Shown: positions 13,301 through 22,240 of the stretch, piece by piece
How the letters are laid out: each line of letters opens with the position of its first letter
Position numbering within the stretch: position 1 is the first letter of the stretch
Assembly: GCF_037042905.1 (NCBI RefSeq)
Contig: NC_087252.1
Coordinates: 2,177,501-2,241,500 of the forward strand
Source of the DNA: Lytechinus pictus
Lineage: Eukaryota > Echinodermata > Echinoidea > Temnopleuroida > Toxopneustidae
Direction: 5' to 3'
Length of the DNA stretch: 64,000 bases
The notes under the pieces: generated by a model
Database searches by the model: none
Told to the model about the DNA's origin: nothing
Seen by the model: only the letters and a program-made list of their open reading frames with translations
Made by a program: the position numbers and the translations under genes

Positions 13301-16300
13301 ATCAAAGTTGCATACATCAGTATGATTAAGGAGGGCAGCATTCCCAAAACATTAGGACTTTTTTCTTCTATATGATAGATCTGTATAATTTTTATACCAA
13401 ATTTAAACACAATCTGTCAAGAAACTAAAATGACAATTTTATGTGAATTTAAATATGCACATATTAGCATAATTAACGAGGACAGCGTGATAAAAAAAAA
13501 CACATAAGGGGTGTATAAGCATGGTCCTAATATGCATGCATGCAACAAATAAACCCGATCAGTTGGTTAATCTAAAAAATATAAACCGATAAAAAACATT
13601 TTGGTGTAGATCTAGACCTGCACCAAAATGTTTTAAAAAGTGTGTAGGTCTATAAATTATGTTAAAAAGTGTAATGTTGACGGACTTACAGATGGGTACG
13701 CTATGATTTGGTTCCGACGGGGTGTGTCGTTAAAGCCGTCAAACCCGTACTCTTCATTAAGTGTAATTTTTGCCTCATTTTGGCGGAAAAGAGTACCCAT
13801 TGTTCTATTTAAGAAAATGACCTTTTTGTGTACTTTGTGTACATATTCATGTTAATGGAGAACTTTCTTGCAAAAAAAGTCACACATTCGAGCTGCTCTC
13901 CCATGGCAAAATTTCCAAACGCATGGCTCGACCCATTCAATAAGATGTGTTGGTGTGACATTATGCATCGCTGCGACATTACCGGTTGTAACAGTCAGGC
14001 CTATGCTAAGTTTTTTTTTGTGTGCAGGTACTTCATGTGTGTATGTAGGATGGGGGTTGGGTGTCCGGACACCTATCAAAAATAAAGTTGTAACAGCGGC
14101 GGATCCAGGATTTGAAAATAGGGGGGGGGCGCAGCCGAAAATTTTGAAAAATAGGGGGGCGCAGCCGAAAATTTTCGAAAATTAACATGTACGTTCAATG
14201 GGGGGTATCCAAAAAATAGGAGGGGGGGGGGGGCGCACGCCTGTTGCGCCCCCCTGGATCCGCCACTGTTGTAACATTTACACATTGATTTCACGAAAAA
14301 TATTTATGAATTTGTGGTAAATATTTTGAATATTTGTCCTTTGTAATACTTATACTGTCAACAATAATTTTTGAGAAATCCGTAGAATGGTGCATGTAAT
14401 TTTTTGAAAAATGAAAACAGTCTGTCCGGATACCCAACCTGTCCAGACACCCAATAACTGCACTGGTTGAGGAAAGTCGTTAATATCCCGCCTCCCTTGT
14501 CTAAAAAAATATGTACACCTCGATCAGTGGCACACCTAGTCTTCATGCAGTCTATCTACTTCGTCCTTATTAAAAAGAAGATGACCATTTTCAAAGTTTC
14601 ATGACATTTATCGGGTTATAGAAGTGCCATTTAATCTGAGTAGCACAATATTATAGAATTCACCAAATCAAAATAATGACGAGAAAATTCTATATGCCTA
14701 ATTTGGCAACCATACTTACAAAAATAGGAAGCCTAGCCCTCGGCATGCTGAATGATAAATTGCCGATATTTCTCATGTAAAAACTGCAATGATGCTCCTC
14801 TTCACTTCTAGCAGTCTAGCAAATCGTCTTGACGTCCACCATGTCACAGTCTATTGACATTTTGCTGCTCCACTTGCGCTGCGTTACCCTCAAACGAGTT
14901 TGAACATCTCGCCTTCCCGCCTTCTCGTAGCATACACTAGGCGCCTTAGCGAGTTTGTACATGTCGCCTTCTCGCCTTCTCGTCTAAACAAAGCGCCTTG
15001 GCGAGTTTGTTTAAGTCACCTTCTCGTCTTCTCGTCTTAGACAAGGCGCCTAGGCGAGTTTGTACAAGTCGCCTTCTCGCCTTCTCGCCTCAGACAAGGC
15101 GCCTTGGCAAGTTTGTATAAGTCGCCTTCTCGCTTTCTCGTCTTAGACAAGGCGCCTAGGCGAGTTTGTACAAGTCACCTTCTCGCCTTCTCGTATCAGA
15201 CAAGGCGCCTAGGCTCGTTTTTATAAGTCGCCTTCTCGCCTTCTCGTCTTAGACAAGGCGCTTAGGTGAGTTTATACAAGTCGCCTTCTCGTCTTCTCGT
15301 CTTAGACAAGGCGCTTTGGCGAGTTTGTATAAGTCACCATCTTGTCTTCTCGTCTTAGACAAAGCGCCTAGGCGAGTTTGTATAAGTCACCATCTCGCCT
15401 TCTCGTCTTAGACAAGGCGCCTTGGCGAGTTTGTACAAGTCGCCTTCTCGCCTCCCCGTCTTAAGCAAGGCGCCTTGGCGTGTTTGTATTAGTCGCTTTC
15501 TCGCCATCTCGTCTTAAAAAGGGCGCCTTGGCGAGTTTGTACAAGTCGCCTTCTCGTCATCTCGTCTTAAAAAGGGCGCCTTGGCGAGTTTGTACAAGTC
15601 GCCTTCTCGCCTATTTTGCCGAAACAAGGCGACTTGGCGAGTTAAACAACTCGCCTTCGCGCTGCACGTTTAAGCTTCCGTAGTCAATCGATACTTTACC
15701 ACTCTCCACCAAGGTGCTAAACGGGTACTTGGTAGAATGTGAAAACCTATGTATGCTTAGCAATAGAGTCATGGAACTCTTAATGGAATACCTCCCAGCA
15801 GGGGCGGATGCAGGATATTCTTAGGGGGGGGGGGTCACATCCCCCCCCCCTCCCAAACAAAAAAACGACAAGCACAACAAAGAGGTTTCACTAAAAATGA
15901 TAGTTTTCGTCCCACGTAAAATTTGACAAGCACACTTGTATATGAGTGACATGTTGACATTTAAGATATTGGGGGGGATTACGGGTCCGATGGAACTACC
16001 ACTGCTCCCCAAGGAGTGGAAAATGAATATATTTTGTGCGGCCATGGATATAGTAATAATATTGTAAAGCAGTTAGAATCACTAAGCGCTATATGAGAAA
16101 AATTGTTATTATTATTATTGTTCTTGTTATATCATTATCAGTTTTTTTATTATCATTATCATTATTATTGCTAATATCATTATTATTTCTTAGTACCATT
16201 ATCATCAAAGTTGTTTTGCCTTTTTAAAAAAGAACCCCTTCTGTTAAATATATCAATATAGATCATGAAATGAGTATTAGTGAGTTAGCTAGAATTGCCT

Positions 16301-17682
16301 CCATACTGCACAGACGGGATCAAACAAAGTTCGAGCGTCTTATTCATGAATTGGATTTGAGGCCTGATGAACTTCCAGAAGATCTTGGAGCACAGTTGGA
16401 GACATACTGTTTAAAAGTGCTAAGGACTTGGAAGAAGAAGATCAGACCCGTTCCGTATCACTACAGACGGCACATCGTTGAGGGTCTCCAAGCAGTTGGA
16501 TGTTCTGATCTTGCTGATGAAGTTCTGACAGGTAGTCTTCGTATTTCATTCAGAGTTTTCAGGGACGTTCTATCGGGGAGGGGCAGTAATCAATTTTTGT
16601 ATATGCAAAAAATTACCTTTGTTCTAAGGTCACATTTAGCTTGGCTGAATCTTAGAAATTTGAAATGCTTGATCTGCGATGGGACATAAGTATTGTTTCA
16701 ATAGGAAACACATTAATTATTGATTTTTTTATATGGTTAGCTTTATTTTGCTCAATTCTAATGCATTAATTTGAACTGTCGTGTCATTTTAAATAGGAAT
16801 AAATGGACTGAACTGAAGACTCTCGCAACACCCATAAACTATGGATTTCTTCCTTAATTTGATTGATTGACTGGATTTATTCTTTTTTCATTGAAATTCA
16901 TCAACAACATAATATACATAAATAACAAAGGGAAGCCTCTGAATGACAAAGCTCTTTAATGTGGCTTCCCTGCAATATTGATTAAATATTTTTGTTTAAT
17001 TTCTATCAAGCAAAATATATTTTTTGATTCCTAATTGTTGTATCTAATTCAATTTTCATATTCACGTCCGTTCCGTGATAAGTGTCTATGGATGACCAGG
17101 GGAGCTTGAAGTTGTTGAATATTCAGTGTTATAATTTTGAAAGGTGTCAGAATTTTAGACGTGATGTACCCACTTTTGCTTCTATAATTAGATTGTTTCA
17201 TATGTCGTTACACCCCCAAACAAAAAAAATGAAGAAAAAAAAAACAATCATGATCATGAATTGTTTGAAATTGATTAGCCGAATTCTCACATCCTCGGCT
17301 TTATAACCTGGAACTAATAGTTTTGTCTATTTCTTTCACCATCGCTAATAATTCGCTTGAAATCCGATTGTTTCATACTTTCAAAGGTCTTTATCGACAT
17401 GAATCTCCCGACGAAGATGTCATTGAAGATATCTGCAGTAGACTTGATGAAGGTCAGGTACGGAATCTTGTTGAAATCCTGAAACTTAAGCCTGATAATC
17501 ATGAACAAGATCGGAAAAAATCTACCAAATCGATTGTCCGCTGGGCGAATAAGTGGATGAGAAAGTATGATTCCTCGGCTATATCATTTAAAGAGAGAAG
17601 ATCAGTAAATGATGAGCTTGTTAGAAAGGGGTTTTACGAGTTAGCCCATGAAATAATGATACTAGAATATTCCAAGTTCTAA
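1069..17682 (+). CDS. Gene A: 3' part of a paralogous multi-death-fold receptor
   Basis: Six coding exons match gene B exons 13-18 in order, phase and length: 1069-1305, 2079-2210, 2525-2734, 3232-3522, 16262-16531, 17387-17682. All internal junctions are phase 1 and no exon carries a stop, frameshift or lost splice site. Ectodomain, transmembrane and earlier death-fold exons must lie upstream of the window. The intron between the fourth and fifth of these exons is 12.7 kb because of an 11.9-kb transposon. It encodes the C-terminal end (about 400 residues) of a receptor-like protein; the receptor nature is inferred from gene B. Confidence 0.85.
1394..1714. mobile_element. Composite palindromic MITE flanked by a 10-bp direct repeat
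   Basis: TGCGTTTCAT occurs at 1384-1393 and again at 1715-1724. Between them are two nested inverted repeats. The inner one (1394-1509) runs from CAGTAGCGGACCGTGACCC to its near-complement GGGTCACGGTCCGCCACTG. The outer pair is GGGCAATTCCATAAAAT...GTACGTCCGACCCC against its complement ending at 1712. TIRs beginning CAGT.GCGG are hAT-like. The insertion lies in an intron of gene A and is absent from gene B. Confidence 0.65.
2079..2210 (+). CDS. Gene A exon (14-like): short half-unit
   Basis: 44 codons, phase 1, beginning VNFVTDQELEWLV. Six codons longer than in gene B, with a basic stretch (HWKRSKRTARK) near the end. Acceptor TTTTCAG and donor GTAAGC are clean. Confidence 0.8.
2525..2734 (+). 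CDS. Gene A exon (15-like): acidic linker plus death-fold helices
   Basis: 70 codons. Acidic first half (SQEGTGKEKAGSHEESQEED), then QQLRRWRRKHVDKSFRKS and LRSAFKSVGLEG. The acceptor at 2523-2524 is chosen to keep phase 1; an alternative AG at 2509-2510 would break the frame. Confidence 0.75.
3232..3522 (+). CDS. Gene A exon (16-like): death-fold unit
   Basis: 97 codons, phase 1, acceptor CCTAATAG, donor GGTATG. Landmarks IVRAAFHILMRDVYPVIEAL, MDLLFQICKG and VKLTNMGYVDVARSIYLG. Fewer than ten residues differ from gene B exon 16, making it one of the best conserved units. Confidence 0.87.
3685..3777 (+). repeat. Left half of a tRNA-derived SINE, split by the large transposon
   Basis: Shows a Pol III-like A box (GTAGCGGTTCCG, 3699-3710) and B box (GTTCGAATCC, 3740-3749) about 30 bp apart, as in tRNA-derived SINEs. 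The sequence stops at the 6-bp target duplication and its body resumes at 15683 (TACTTTACCACTCTCCACC...). It is too degenerate for a functional tRNA. Confidence 0.55.
3778..3783. other. Target site duplication, left copy (GTCAAT)
   Basis: GTCAAT immediately precedes the TIR start TACGG. The identical hexamer follows the other TIR at 15683-15688. Confidence 0.8.
3818..4761. repeat. Left subterminal minisatellite array, unit about 53 bp
   Basis: About 17 imperfect units, each with AAGGCGCCTTGTTTAAGACG, AGAAGGCGAGAAGGCGACTT and GTACAAACTCGCC blocks. The GGCGACTTGTACAA and following CTCGCC segment is almost self-complementary, so each unit can form a small hairpin. Many overlapping open frames here on both strands are repeat artefacts. 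Confidence 0.9.
4780..5545. promoter_or_regulatory. Cluster of AGATCT palindromes near the left end of the transposon
   Basis: About eight copies of AGATCT, usually within TAGATCTA, occur in 765 bp (for example near 4789, 4869, 5112, 5213, 5235, 5485, 5506 and 5527), with another at about 13608. An inverted repeat built on CACGTCGAATAGGGGACC also lies at 5146-5165 and 5277-5298. The density is well above chance for a hexamer. This could be a protein-binding array or just a decayed tandem repeat. Confidence 0.45.
4905..5084 (+). CDS. Putative first exon of an accessory transposon protein
   Basis: The ATG at 4905 opens 60 codons ending exactly at a strong GTAAGT donor (phase 0). The product starts MADQTDENKNNGDSTSSDEN and continues acidic/charged, then KILFRMGPDRAREVEAVRGA. 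It is not recognised. It lies just inside the left array, oriented toward the element centre and opposite to the transposase, which would suit a second gene of the element. No downstream exon was identified. Confidence 0.4.
5560..5890. repeat. AACCAGTTGAAACCAATTG minisatellite
   Basis: Short units alternating AACCAGTTG and AACCAATTG, first in one orientation (5572-5710) then in the other (5711-5885), so the block is itself an inverted repeat. No coding potential. Confidence 0.85.
7230..7560. repeat. Tandem repeat, unit about 100-110 bp
   Basis: CACATACATGGTTTATGTTCACC-type blocks recur at about 7310, 7417 and 7524, with an earlier partial copy at 7240, each followed by a T-rich stretch. The long open frame here is produced by the repeat. 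Confidence 0.75.
7801..8090. repeat. (ATC)n microsatellite with interruptions
   Basis: ATC trinucleotides interrupted by CACTATC. It reads as poly-His, poly-Ser or poly-Met depending on frame, so the open frames are not genes. Confidence 0.95.
8143..8562. mobile_element. hAT-like MITE with CAGTGTTTCCA termini
   Basis: Left end CAGTGTTTCCACTCCTAAGA and the complement of the right end (CAGTGTTTCCAAGTTCAAGA) match and both continue AATTTA. Internal TTTCCTGGAAT motifs recur. No clear target duplication was seen. Confidence 0.6.
8821..8997. repeat. Tandem duplication of an 89-bp unit
   Basis: CAAGACTGAACACATAAAGA begins at 8821 and at 8910; the two units differ by about one base. A very recent duplication inside the large transposon. 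Confidence 0.9.
10414..11040. mobile_element. Tc1/mariner-type MITE, TA target duplication
   Basis: Ends CAGAGTGAGTCAGAAACAAT and, at the right, the complement CAGAGTGAGTCATAAATGAT; both are flanked by TA (10412-10413, 11041-11042). The interior is palindromic: GCGCACAACAGCCATTGTTT near 10562 pairs with AAACAATAGCTGTTGTGCGC near 10872. It has no transposase, so it is non-autonomous, and it is nested in the larger element. Confidence 0.8.
11679..12926 (-). CDS. DDE (rve-fold) transposase, IS3EU-like, main exon
   Basis: About 415 codons read on the minus strand from a TTTGTCTTTCAG acceptor (at 12927) to a stop at 11679. The open frame runs on to 12989, but that part (MALPIKIKKCFLYVCL) reads as intron. 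Order: an N-terminal helix-turn-helix-like region (IGIRRIRQIIRRLRVRR, then LGYRAMWRRLRIRHEI, like the GYRR.. repeat region of bacterial IS3 OrfB), then the integrase core HIDGYDKLKPYG (first Asp), IDGFSRKVLWLKV, IVRSDRGTENCQI (second Asp) and STSNQRIESWWG (Glu), with 40 residues between the second Asp and the Glu. A C-terminal region (IPDLMYYVPEIYGAED) follows. No stop or frameshift is seen in the core, so it may be active. The missing 5' exon was not found. Confidence 0.8.
   Translation of the reverse strand: MFIFASFLGVAGQPPPFYTAAALGELVEDLSDDLIQHYYIAGFTAIQILLLLHMRHEISIGIRRIRQIIRRLRVRRVDRRSNVNDIINAITFELRGSGQNLGYRAMWRRLRIRHEISATQRVVRELLSAMDPDGVERRSNRRLHRRRYVNRGPNHVIHIDGYDKLKPYGFAVHSAIDGFSRKVLWLKVGRSNNNPRYITRFFLDYISLINGVPRIVRSDRGTENCQIRDVQIALRWYHDDEFHRYKSFMYGRSTSNQRIESWWGHVGRLSSRFWIELFKQFRDNGGLDNTNPIHVEALRFCFTNLIQRDLDLVVQEWNQHRIRSQANEESPYGIPDLMYYVPEIYGAEDNKMPLAYSLDEVQETANNISLDFPPYGCSQEFVEVVNQYVGDVHNFQLPESVEEATELYEYLVNLL
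13240..13490. repeat. Imperfect tandem duplication, period about 155 bp
   Basis: TACCAAATTTAAACA occurs at 13240 and 13395, each followed by a similar stretch ending ATTTTATGTGA...GGACAGC / GGGCAGC. No coding content. Confidence 0.6.
14095..14267. mobile_element. hAT-type MITE with perfect 8-bp target duplication
   Basis: Terminal inverted repeat AGCGGCGGATCCAGG against CCTGGATCCGCCACT, flanked by GTTGTAAC at 14087-14094 and 14268-14275. The interior is poly-G with CGCAGCCGAAAATTTT repeats. 173 bp, no coding capacity. Confidence 0.88.
14890..15640. repeat. Right subterminal minisatellite array, inverted copy
   Basis: The same 53-bp family as the left array but in reverse complement (GGCGAGTTTGTACAAGTCGC, CTTCTCGCCTTCTCG), about 14 units. 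Together the two arrays give the element inverted ends of 0.8-0.95 kb. Confidence 0.9.
15683..15688. other. Target site duplication, right copy (GTCAAT)
   Basis: GTCAAT directly after the TIR end CCGTA, matching 3778-3783. Confidence 0.8.
15683..15795 (+). repeat. Right half of the interrupted SINE
   Basis: Starts with the second GTCAAT copy and continues CGATACTTTACCACTC and GGTGCTAAACGGGTAC, a body layout commonly seen after the tRNA-like head of marine invertebrate SINEs. Joining it to 3783 gives a continuous SINE-like unit. The 3' limit is uncertain. Confidence 0.5.
15797..16025. repeat. Poly-G MITE-like repeat shared with gene B intron 16
   Basis: GGGGCGGATGCAGGA, then a G-run, a C-run and GACAAGCACAACAAAGAGGT, ending near CTGCTCCCCAAGGAGTG. 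The same sequence sits at 48825-49028, directly after gene B exon 16, so it predates the A/B duplication. Confidence 0.65.
16262..16531 (+). CDS. Gene A exon (17-like): death-domain unit
   Basis: 90 codons, phase 1. Acceptor AATATAG at 16260-16261, donor GGTAGT. Landmarks SELARIASILHRRDQTKFE, VLRTWKKKIRP and IVEGLQAVGCSDLADEVL. The exon lies about 570 bp beyond the right end of the large transposon. Confidence 0.87.
17387..17682 (+). CDS. Gene A terminal exon (18-like) and stop
   Basis: Phase-1 entry after TTTCAAAG, stop TAA at 17680-17682. Landmarks EDVIEDICSRLDEGQVRNLV, IVRWANKWMRKYD, VNDELVRKGFYELAHEIM, ending ILEYSKF. An AATAAA at 17934-17939 about 250 bp downstream is a candidate polyadenylation signal. 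Confidence 0.88.
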
Positions 17683-19860
17683 TATAGGAATCTCATGCAA
17701 GTGTATTGTCTTTATTGTTAGATATTGATCGGTTCTGTTTCATCTTTAAATAATGTGAAATCTACCTTTGATGTATGAATTTGATGTGTTTCATTTGTTA
17801 TTATTCAACACGTGTTGGCTAGCGTTGCCGTGTTCAAAATGCAGAATTGTCATGTACCAAGCAAACGAATATCGATATTATTGTAAATAATCGTGTGTAG
17901 ACGATAATAAGCTTCATTTTACTAAACTTGTAAAATAAATGTGATGAATTTTTTTTTTCATGAAAACAAGAATATAATTAATTGAAAAGCCTTGATCACT
18001 GATCAAATTATGAGTCCAGTACCTCTCTAGGTAACATTAATCTCTTCATCCATTTAAGCTTGACTAAACATTAATGTCAAGTTAATGGCAGTTTACTATT
18101 TTAAACTATGTAAATAGTTGTAAACTAAGGTCCGTTATTTGTACTTAGATTTAATCCCAGTTTTTACTACAACAACCGATCCTAGAATGTGATGGCATGG
18201 ATGGGAAAGAGGATGGACATATAATTGTAGCAGCAGCAGTAGTAGCTAGGTAGCGCATATATTAATGTGTGATGTAAGAGCATGTAGGTTTGCTTTATCA
18301 TATGAAATAGGAGATATTATAAAAGAATAGTAATGTTATCGCAGCTGTTATAAATGAATGTAATATTCTAAAACGCATTAATTGTTCGAGAGCTTAGATT
18401 AAGGGTGGTCAGAATATAGTTTCAATCAGTATGACTTTACTGTTCTTTTTTTATTATTCCCACCAATCTCTTGCCTTATTTTTATTCGTATGTGAAGGAC
18501 TGTGTAATAATATGTTATGTGTGTATAAATGATATGATCAGTATATACAAAAGTTTACAACAGTACCAAAATTATCAAATTTTATCTAATTACAGGCAAT
18601 TGTGTATCACTAAAATAGTGAAAACAAAACCAATCTGTTTCTTTTAACCAAACGTATGTTCACCGATTGAAAAGTAGGTAAAGTGGTTTGGTTAAAATGT
18701 TCTGACTTTAACATAACAGCAAGCCCATGGAATCATTTATTCTTAACCTTTTCAAACTCTTCAATTACTATTCGTTGTGGTCAAATTACGACAAACATTT
18801 CCTATGTAAGATAATACATATGCCTACTCTTTGAGCGCTGATTAAGACTGGTCTAAGTCTGTGTGTAAAATATCATGATTATGGGAGGCCAAACATGTCA
18901 AAACCTTGCTTTGTCCCCTGATTGTTTCTTATCATGTTCAATGAGGGAGAACAATTTTTTCCCCAACATTTTAGCCCTGCAAGGGCCTTTTATTGAGTCA
19001 AATAATATCAAAGATACACAAGCAAACATTATTACTCAATCAATAAATGAATTCAAACAATAATAATACGTAAACATTTCTCTCAAGTGAGGGAGAAAAT
19101 AACCGTTGCTGCATTTTCCCCAATAAGTTTAGTTGAGTTGAGTAATCAAGAAATAAACTTGTCCTGGTTTGGCACCTTTTGCGATACACACCAAAGAGTT
19201 GAAATGCGGTGTAAGTTTGATCTTAGGTCAAAGGCAAAAGATGTATATGTTTTATATGATTTGTGTATATTTTTGGTGTGTCCGAGGGTGCGTCTGCATG
19301 TGCTTCACTGCATTCTAATATGTTGTTTTTGCGCGAATACATGATCTATGAATGAGTTTGTTCGGGCATTCAGAACCTATACGAGTGTCAATGACGCGAA
19401 AAAAGTGATCTTTGTTTTGTTGTTCTTCGTTTTGTTGTAAGTTGTTTTCTACCATGAAACCTGAAAAAGTGTATGACCCTTTTTCCCTTTTTTCTGTCGC
19501 AAATGTTTTTGTAAATATATTGCCACAAATGCCAATTTATCTTTAATGATTTATTATGTTTGTCGGAGAGCGGGGAGGGGGGTAATTTCTCATCAAATTA
19601 GTTTGCTTTCATGTGAGATAGTAGGGCCTATATCATATATTGTTTAGAGATGGGTGTAGTATAATTGACATATTGATATTTTCTGTAAAAAAGTAAAAAA
19701 AAAACTGTGGTTGCTTTCATTTTTGTGTTCTTTGTTAACTTTTGTCGACATGGCCAGTGGTTAGGGGTTGCACTGGGTTCATTGTCTATTGAAAAGTAAA
19801 ATTGATTCATAGGAATATATACTACCTTGCTGTTTTATATATCATATACATCATATATAT
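17683..19860 (+). other. Gene A 3' flank / UTR, shared with gene B
   Basis: No gene seen. The segment aligns with 50692-52200 downstream of gene B, with shared blocks such as the terminal ATAATGATACTAGAATATTC context, an AGCAGCAGTAGTAG run and a CACACCAAAGAGTT block. The duplicated unit therefore extends past the stop codon. Homology resumes at about 20390-21480 against 53930-55030. Confidence 0.65.
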
Positions 19861-19867
19861 ACATCAT

Positions 19868-20115
19868 TGGCCGCATCGGCCAATCACAGCGCACGGTGCA
19901 CGCTCCAGCGGGCACCAAGCACCAGCGCGAACCCTGATTGGCCAGCGGCTTCGGCCAATCACAGCGCGGCTCACGCCCGAGTGGAGCCAGACAATAGCTC
20001 CCGACGCTATATAACCCGTGCGCAGCAGCGTCTTTGCTCATTGCCTGACGAAGTCTAGCAGCTTGCAGACGAAACGTCGCTTTCACACTACGTTTGCTAC
20101 ATCGTGAGACAACTG
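19868..20115 (+). mobile_element. GC-rich promoter-like island with a hammerhead-like core
   Basis: A GC-rich block in AT-rich DNA, absent from the matching place downstream of gene B. It has three CCAAT-type boxes (GGCCAATCACAGCG twice, GATTGGCC once), a TATA-like CTATATAA at about 20008, and then CTGACGA (20045-20051), a stem GTCT/AGAC (20053-20056 with 20067-20070) and GAAACGTC (20071-20078). That order is the hammerhead ribozyme core. Promoter plus hammerhead is known from the terminal repeats of Penelope-like retroelements, so this may be a solo fragment of one. No reverse transcriptase is present. Confidence 0.45.
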
Positions 20116-20708
20116 GTTAATTTCTTCTACTCAATATACATCATGTATGGGTTTACATGTCAGTATTTGATAAATGCCTGAATTTTGTGAACGGGTTTGT
20201 TTAAAGAAATGTATGCTTGAAAACTGCCTTGCTGTTATAAACCATATACTCCATATTTGCTTTTACTCGTCAGTATTTGAAGAATGTCAAATTTTGCGAA
20301 GGGGTTTGTTTAAAAAAAAATACATGAATGTTTTAATTTTAACACGATTTATATACACTGTAAATTGTATGATAAGGCCGGGCCATAAATAACTTCATAA
20401 ATCTTCTTATATTTTGCCCCGGTTTACATTAACCAAATTCATTAAGTGACAACCCGATTTATAACATTACTATACATCTATCAGTAGTATTGACTTTTTT
20501 AATCGGTGTCTCTGTAGAGTCCAGTGTAGAAAAAAATAAAGAAATTAACCTCTGTGATCGTTTTTTCGTTTCGCGAAGTTGTATTTTTTTATCGAGTATT
20601 ACCTTGAGTGAATGAGATAGCATCTTTGTGATGAAACTACACATTATATTCATTATTTTGTGATGTAATATATTCCAATAAATTCTGATAAAATGTGCAC
20701 TATGACAC

Positions 20709-20999
20709 ATGGCCCTGTGAAGCAGGGATGCTAGAGGTGATGAAACATCCCACGTTTTGCCTCAGGGGTGCTGCGTGTATTATTCTCCATAGGCAGCATC
20801 CCCCTGGAATTCTGGTTGGTGTTAGAAAAAGGAGAAATACGACCAAAATTGCCCTTATTTTTTAGTTTAACTTTTTTTTTTGCTGAAATTCATCTTGACC
20901 AGATGAAACCGTCATTGATCTGTTTTGAAAACTGTTTTTTTTTTCCTTTTCAAATTTACTTCGGCACCCCCAAGTAAAAAAATATTTCCTAGGGCACTG
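20709..20999. mobile_element. 291-bp insertion with 9-bp direct repeats
   Basis: CTATGACAC flanks it at 20700-20708 and 21000-21008. Downstream of gene B the matching place has a single TATGACAC (about 54230) and no insert. The ends are weakly complementary (GGCCCTGTG against CAGTGCCC). It is a non-coding transposon of unassigned class. Confidence 0.75.
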
Positions 21000-21669
21000 C
21001 TATGACACGTTATTCATCGTTTCCTCTCTCTCCGAATAGGGCATAACCGTGCTTTATGTTTGTTACAGTAAGAGGTTTACCTTTCGATATATTGCTCAAA
21101 TTTGTTTAAAGGGAGGAAAAATTTTGTCATATTTTGTCTCAAATCGTTGTTGAAATTACAACTCCAATTGCTAACTTTTTGCCACATGAATCTCTACAGA
21201 TATTGCCTTGTACGTCACACATTGAAAATAACATCAATCATTCTTTCATATTTCTTTAAGTGACGCATTACTTACTCCATCATGCAATGACTCACGACAG
21301 TTCGCCAAGAGTTTACTTTTGATAATTAATTCTCGGTAATTTCAGTGTTGATGAGGGCCGACAAGGTTTTTTAAGGTTCATTTAGGTCGACGGTATATTG
21401 TCTTTTGTTTGATACCGGCTACTGTACAGCAGGTAGAGGGAGGGTTATATGGTAGGGTGTCTTTAGTGCAAAACAACATGTGAAGTGTTTTGTCCCAAAA
21501 TCCACTATTGATATTTTTCTGTAAATCAAGTTTTTTTTTAATTCACCACTTTCCCTTAACCACTGCTGTTTTATTTTGATATAGATGATATTACTACCAT
21601 CTTAAATTAATCAAATCATGATTTCACAAATCTAGCATTCATTATCAATTTTTAAAGAATTTTTGAAAT

Positions 21670-22240
21670 TTTATTTTTCATGGATTAAGCTCCTTTGTGA
21701 ACAAAACCCTAGTAAAATGTCAATTTTTGCCAATTTATACATGCTTCATATTTGAAATTGTACTCGAAACACATAAATTTGGCTAGCAGAGTACATTTCA
21801 CATCTTTTTTATGTTTATCCATTGAAAATTACAAAAATAAAAAAATACGATATTTTGTCAATTTTTCTATAAAGGACGGTGACTTTTCGATTTCTAATTT
21901 CAAAAGGAGCTAAATACAAAAATATTGATAAAAATTGTAAAATTCTATCATTTTTAACAGAATGTGCACGGATGGTGTGAACTTGTATCCAAAACATGTA
22001 AGTAAAAAATTGAATGCTTAACTTTATGTAAAATTTGAAAAAATAACCAACTTTAAGTAACCGCATAGTAGATTTAGCTCATTTTGGAACAAAACTCAAA
22101 TTTGCAATCAATTTTTACCAAACTTTCCATTTTTTTTCTTCAAATGCGATATTTTGCATTTGATTCCCACGTCTATATTTGTATCAAAATATCAATTTTG
22201 GTCAAAAGTGGATTTAGCTCCTTTTGGAATCCAGCATTTC
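21670..22240. repeat. AT-rich palindromic repeat
   Basis: GATTTAGCTCCTTTTGGAAT near 22210 is complementary to TTTCAAAAGGAGCTAAAT near 21898, with related GGATTAAGCTCCTTTGTGAA at 21684 and AGATTTAGCTCATTTTGGAA at 22071. It is probably a decayed foldback or MITE; the ends are not resolved. Confidence 0.45.

Larger units (their letters stand above)
3784..15682. mobile_element. Complete 11.9-kb DNA transposon, IS3EU-like
   Basis: Both ends carry the same terminal inverted repeat, TACGGAAGCTTAAACGTGCA followed by GCGCGAAGGCGAGTT (3784-3818; complement ending at 15682). About 73 of the outer 77 bp match. A perfect 6-bp target duplication GTCAAT flanks it (3778-3783, 15683-15688). Inside are long inverted minisatellite arrays next to each TIR, a DDE/rve transposase on the minus strand (11679-12926), a possible accessory first exon (4905-5084), MITEs at 8143-8562, 10414-11040 and 14095-14267, and several tandem repeats. 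No gene was seen at 5890-7016, 9000-10410, 11043-11678 or 14276-14880. A 6-bp duplication and TA(C/T) ends agree with what I recall for the IS3EU superfamily. The element sits in a gene A intron and adds nearly all of that intron's extra length over gene B. Confidence 0.8.
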
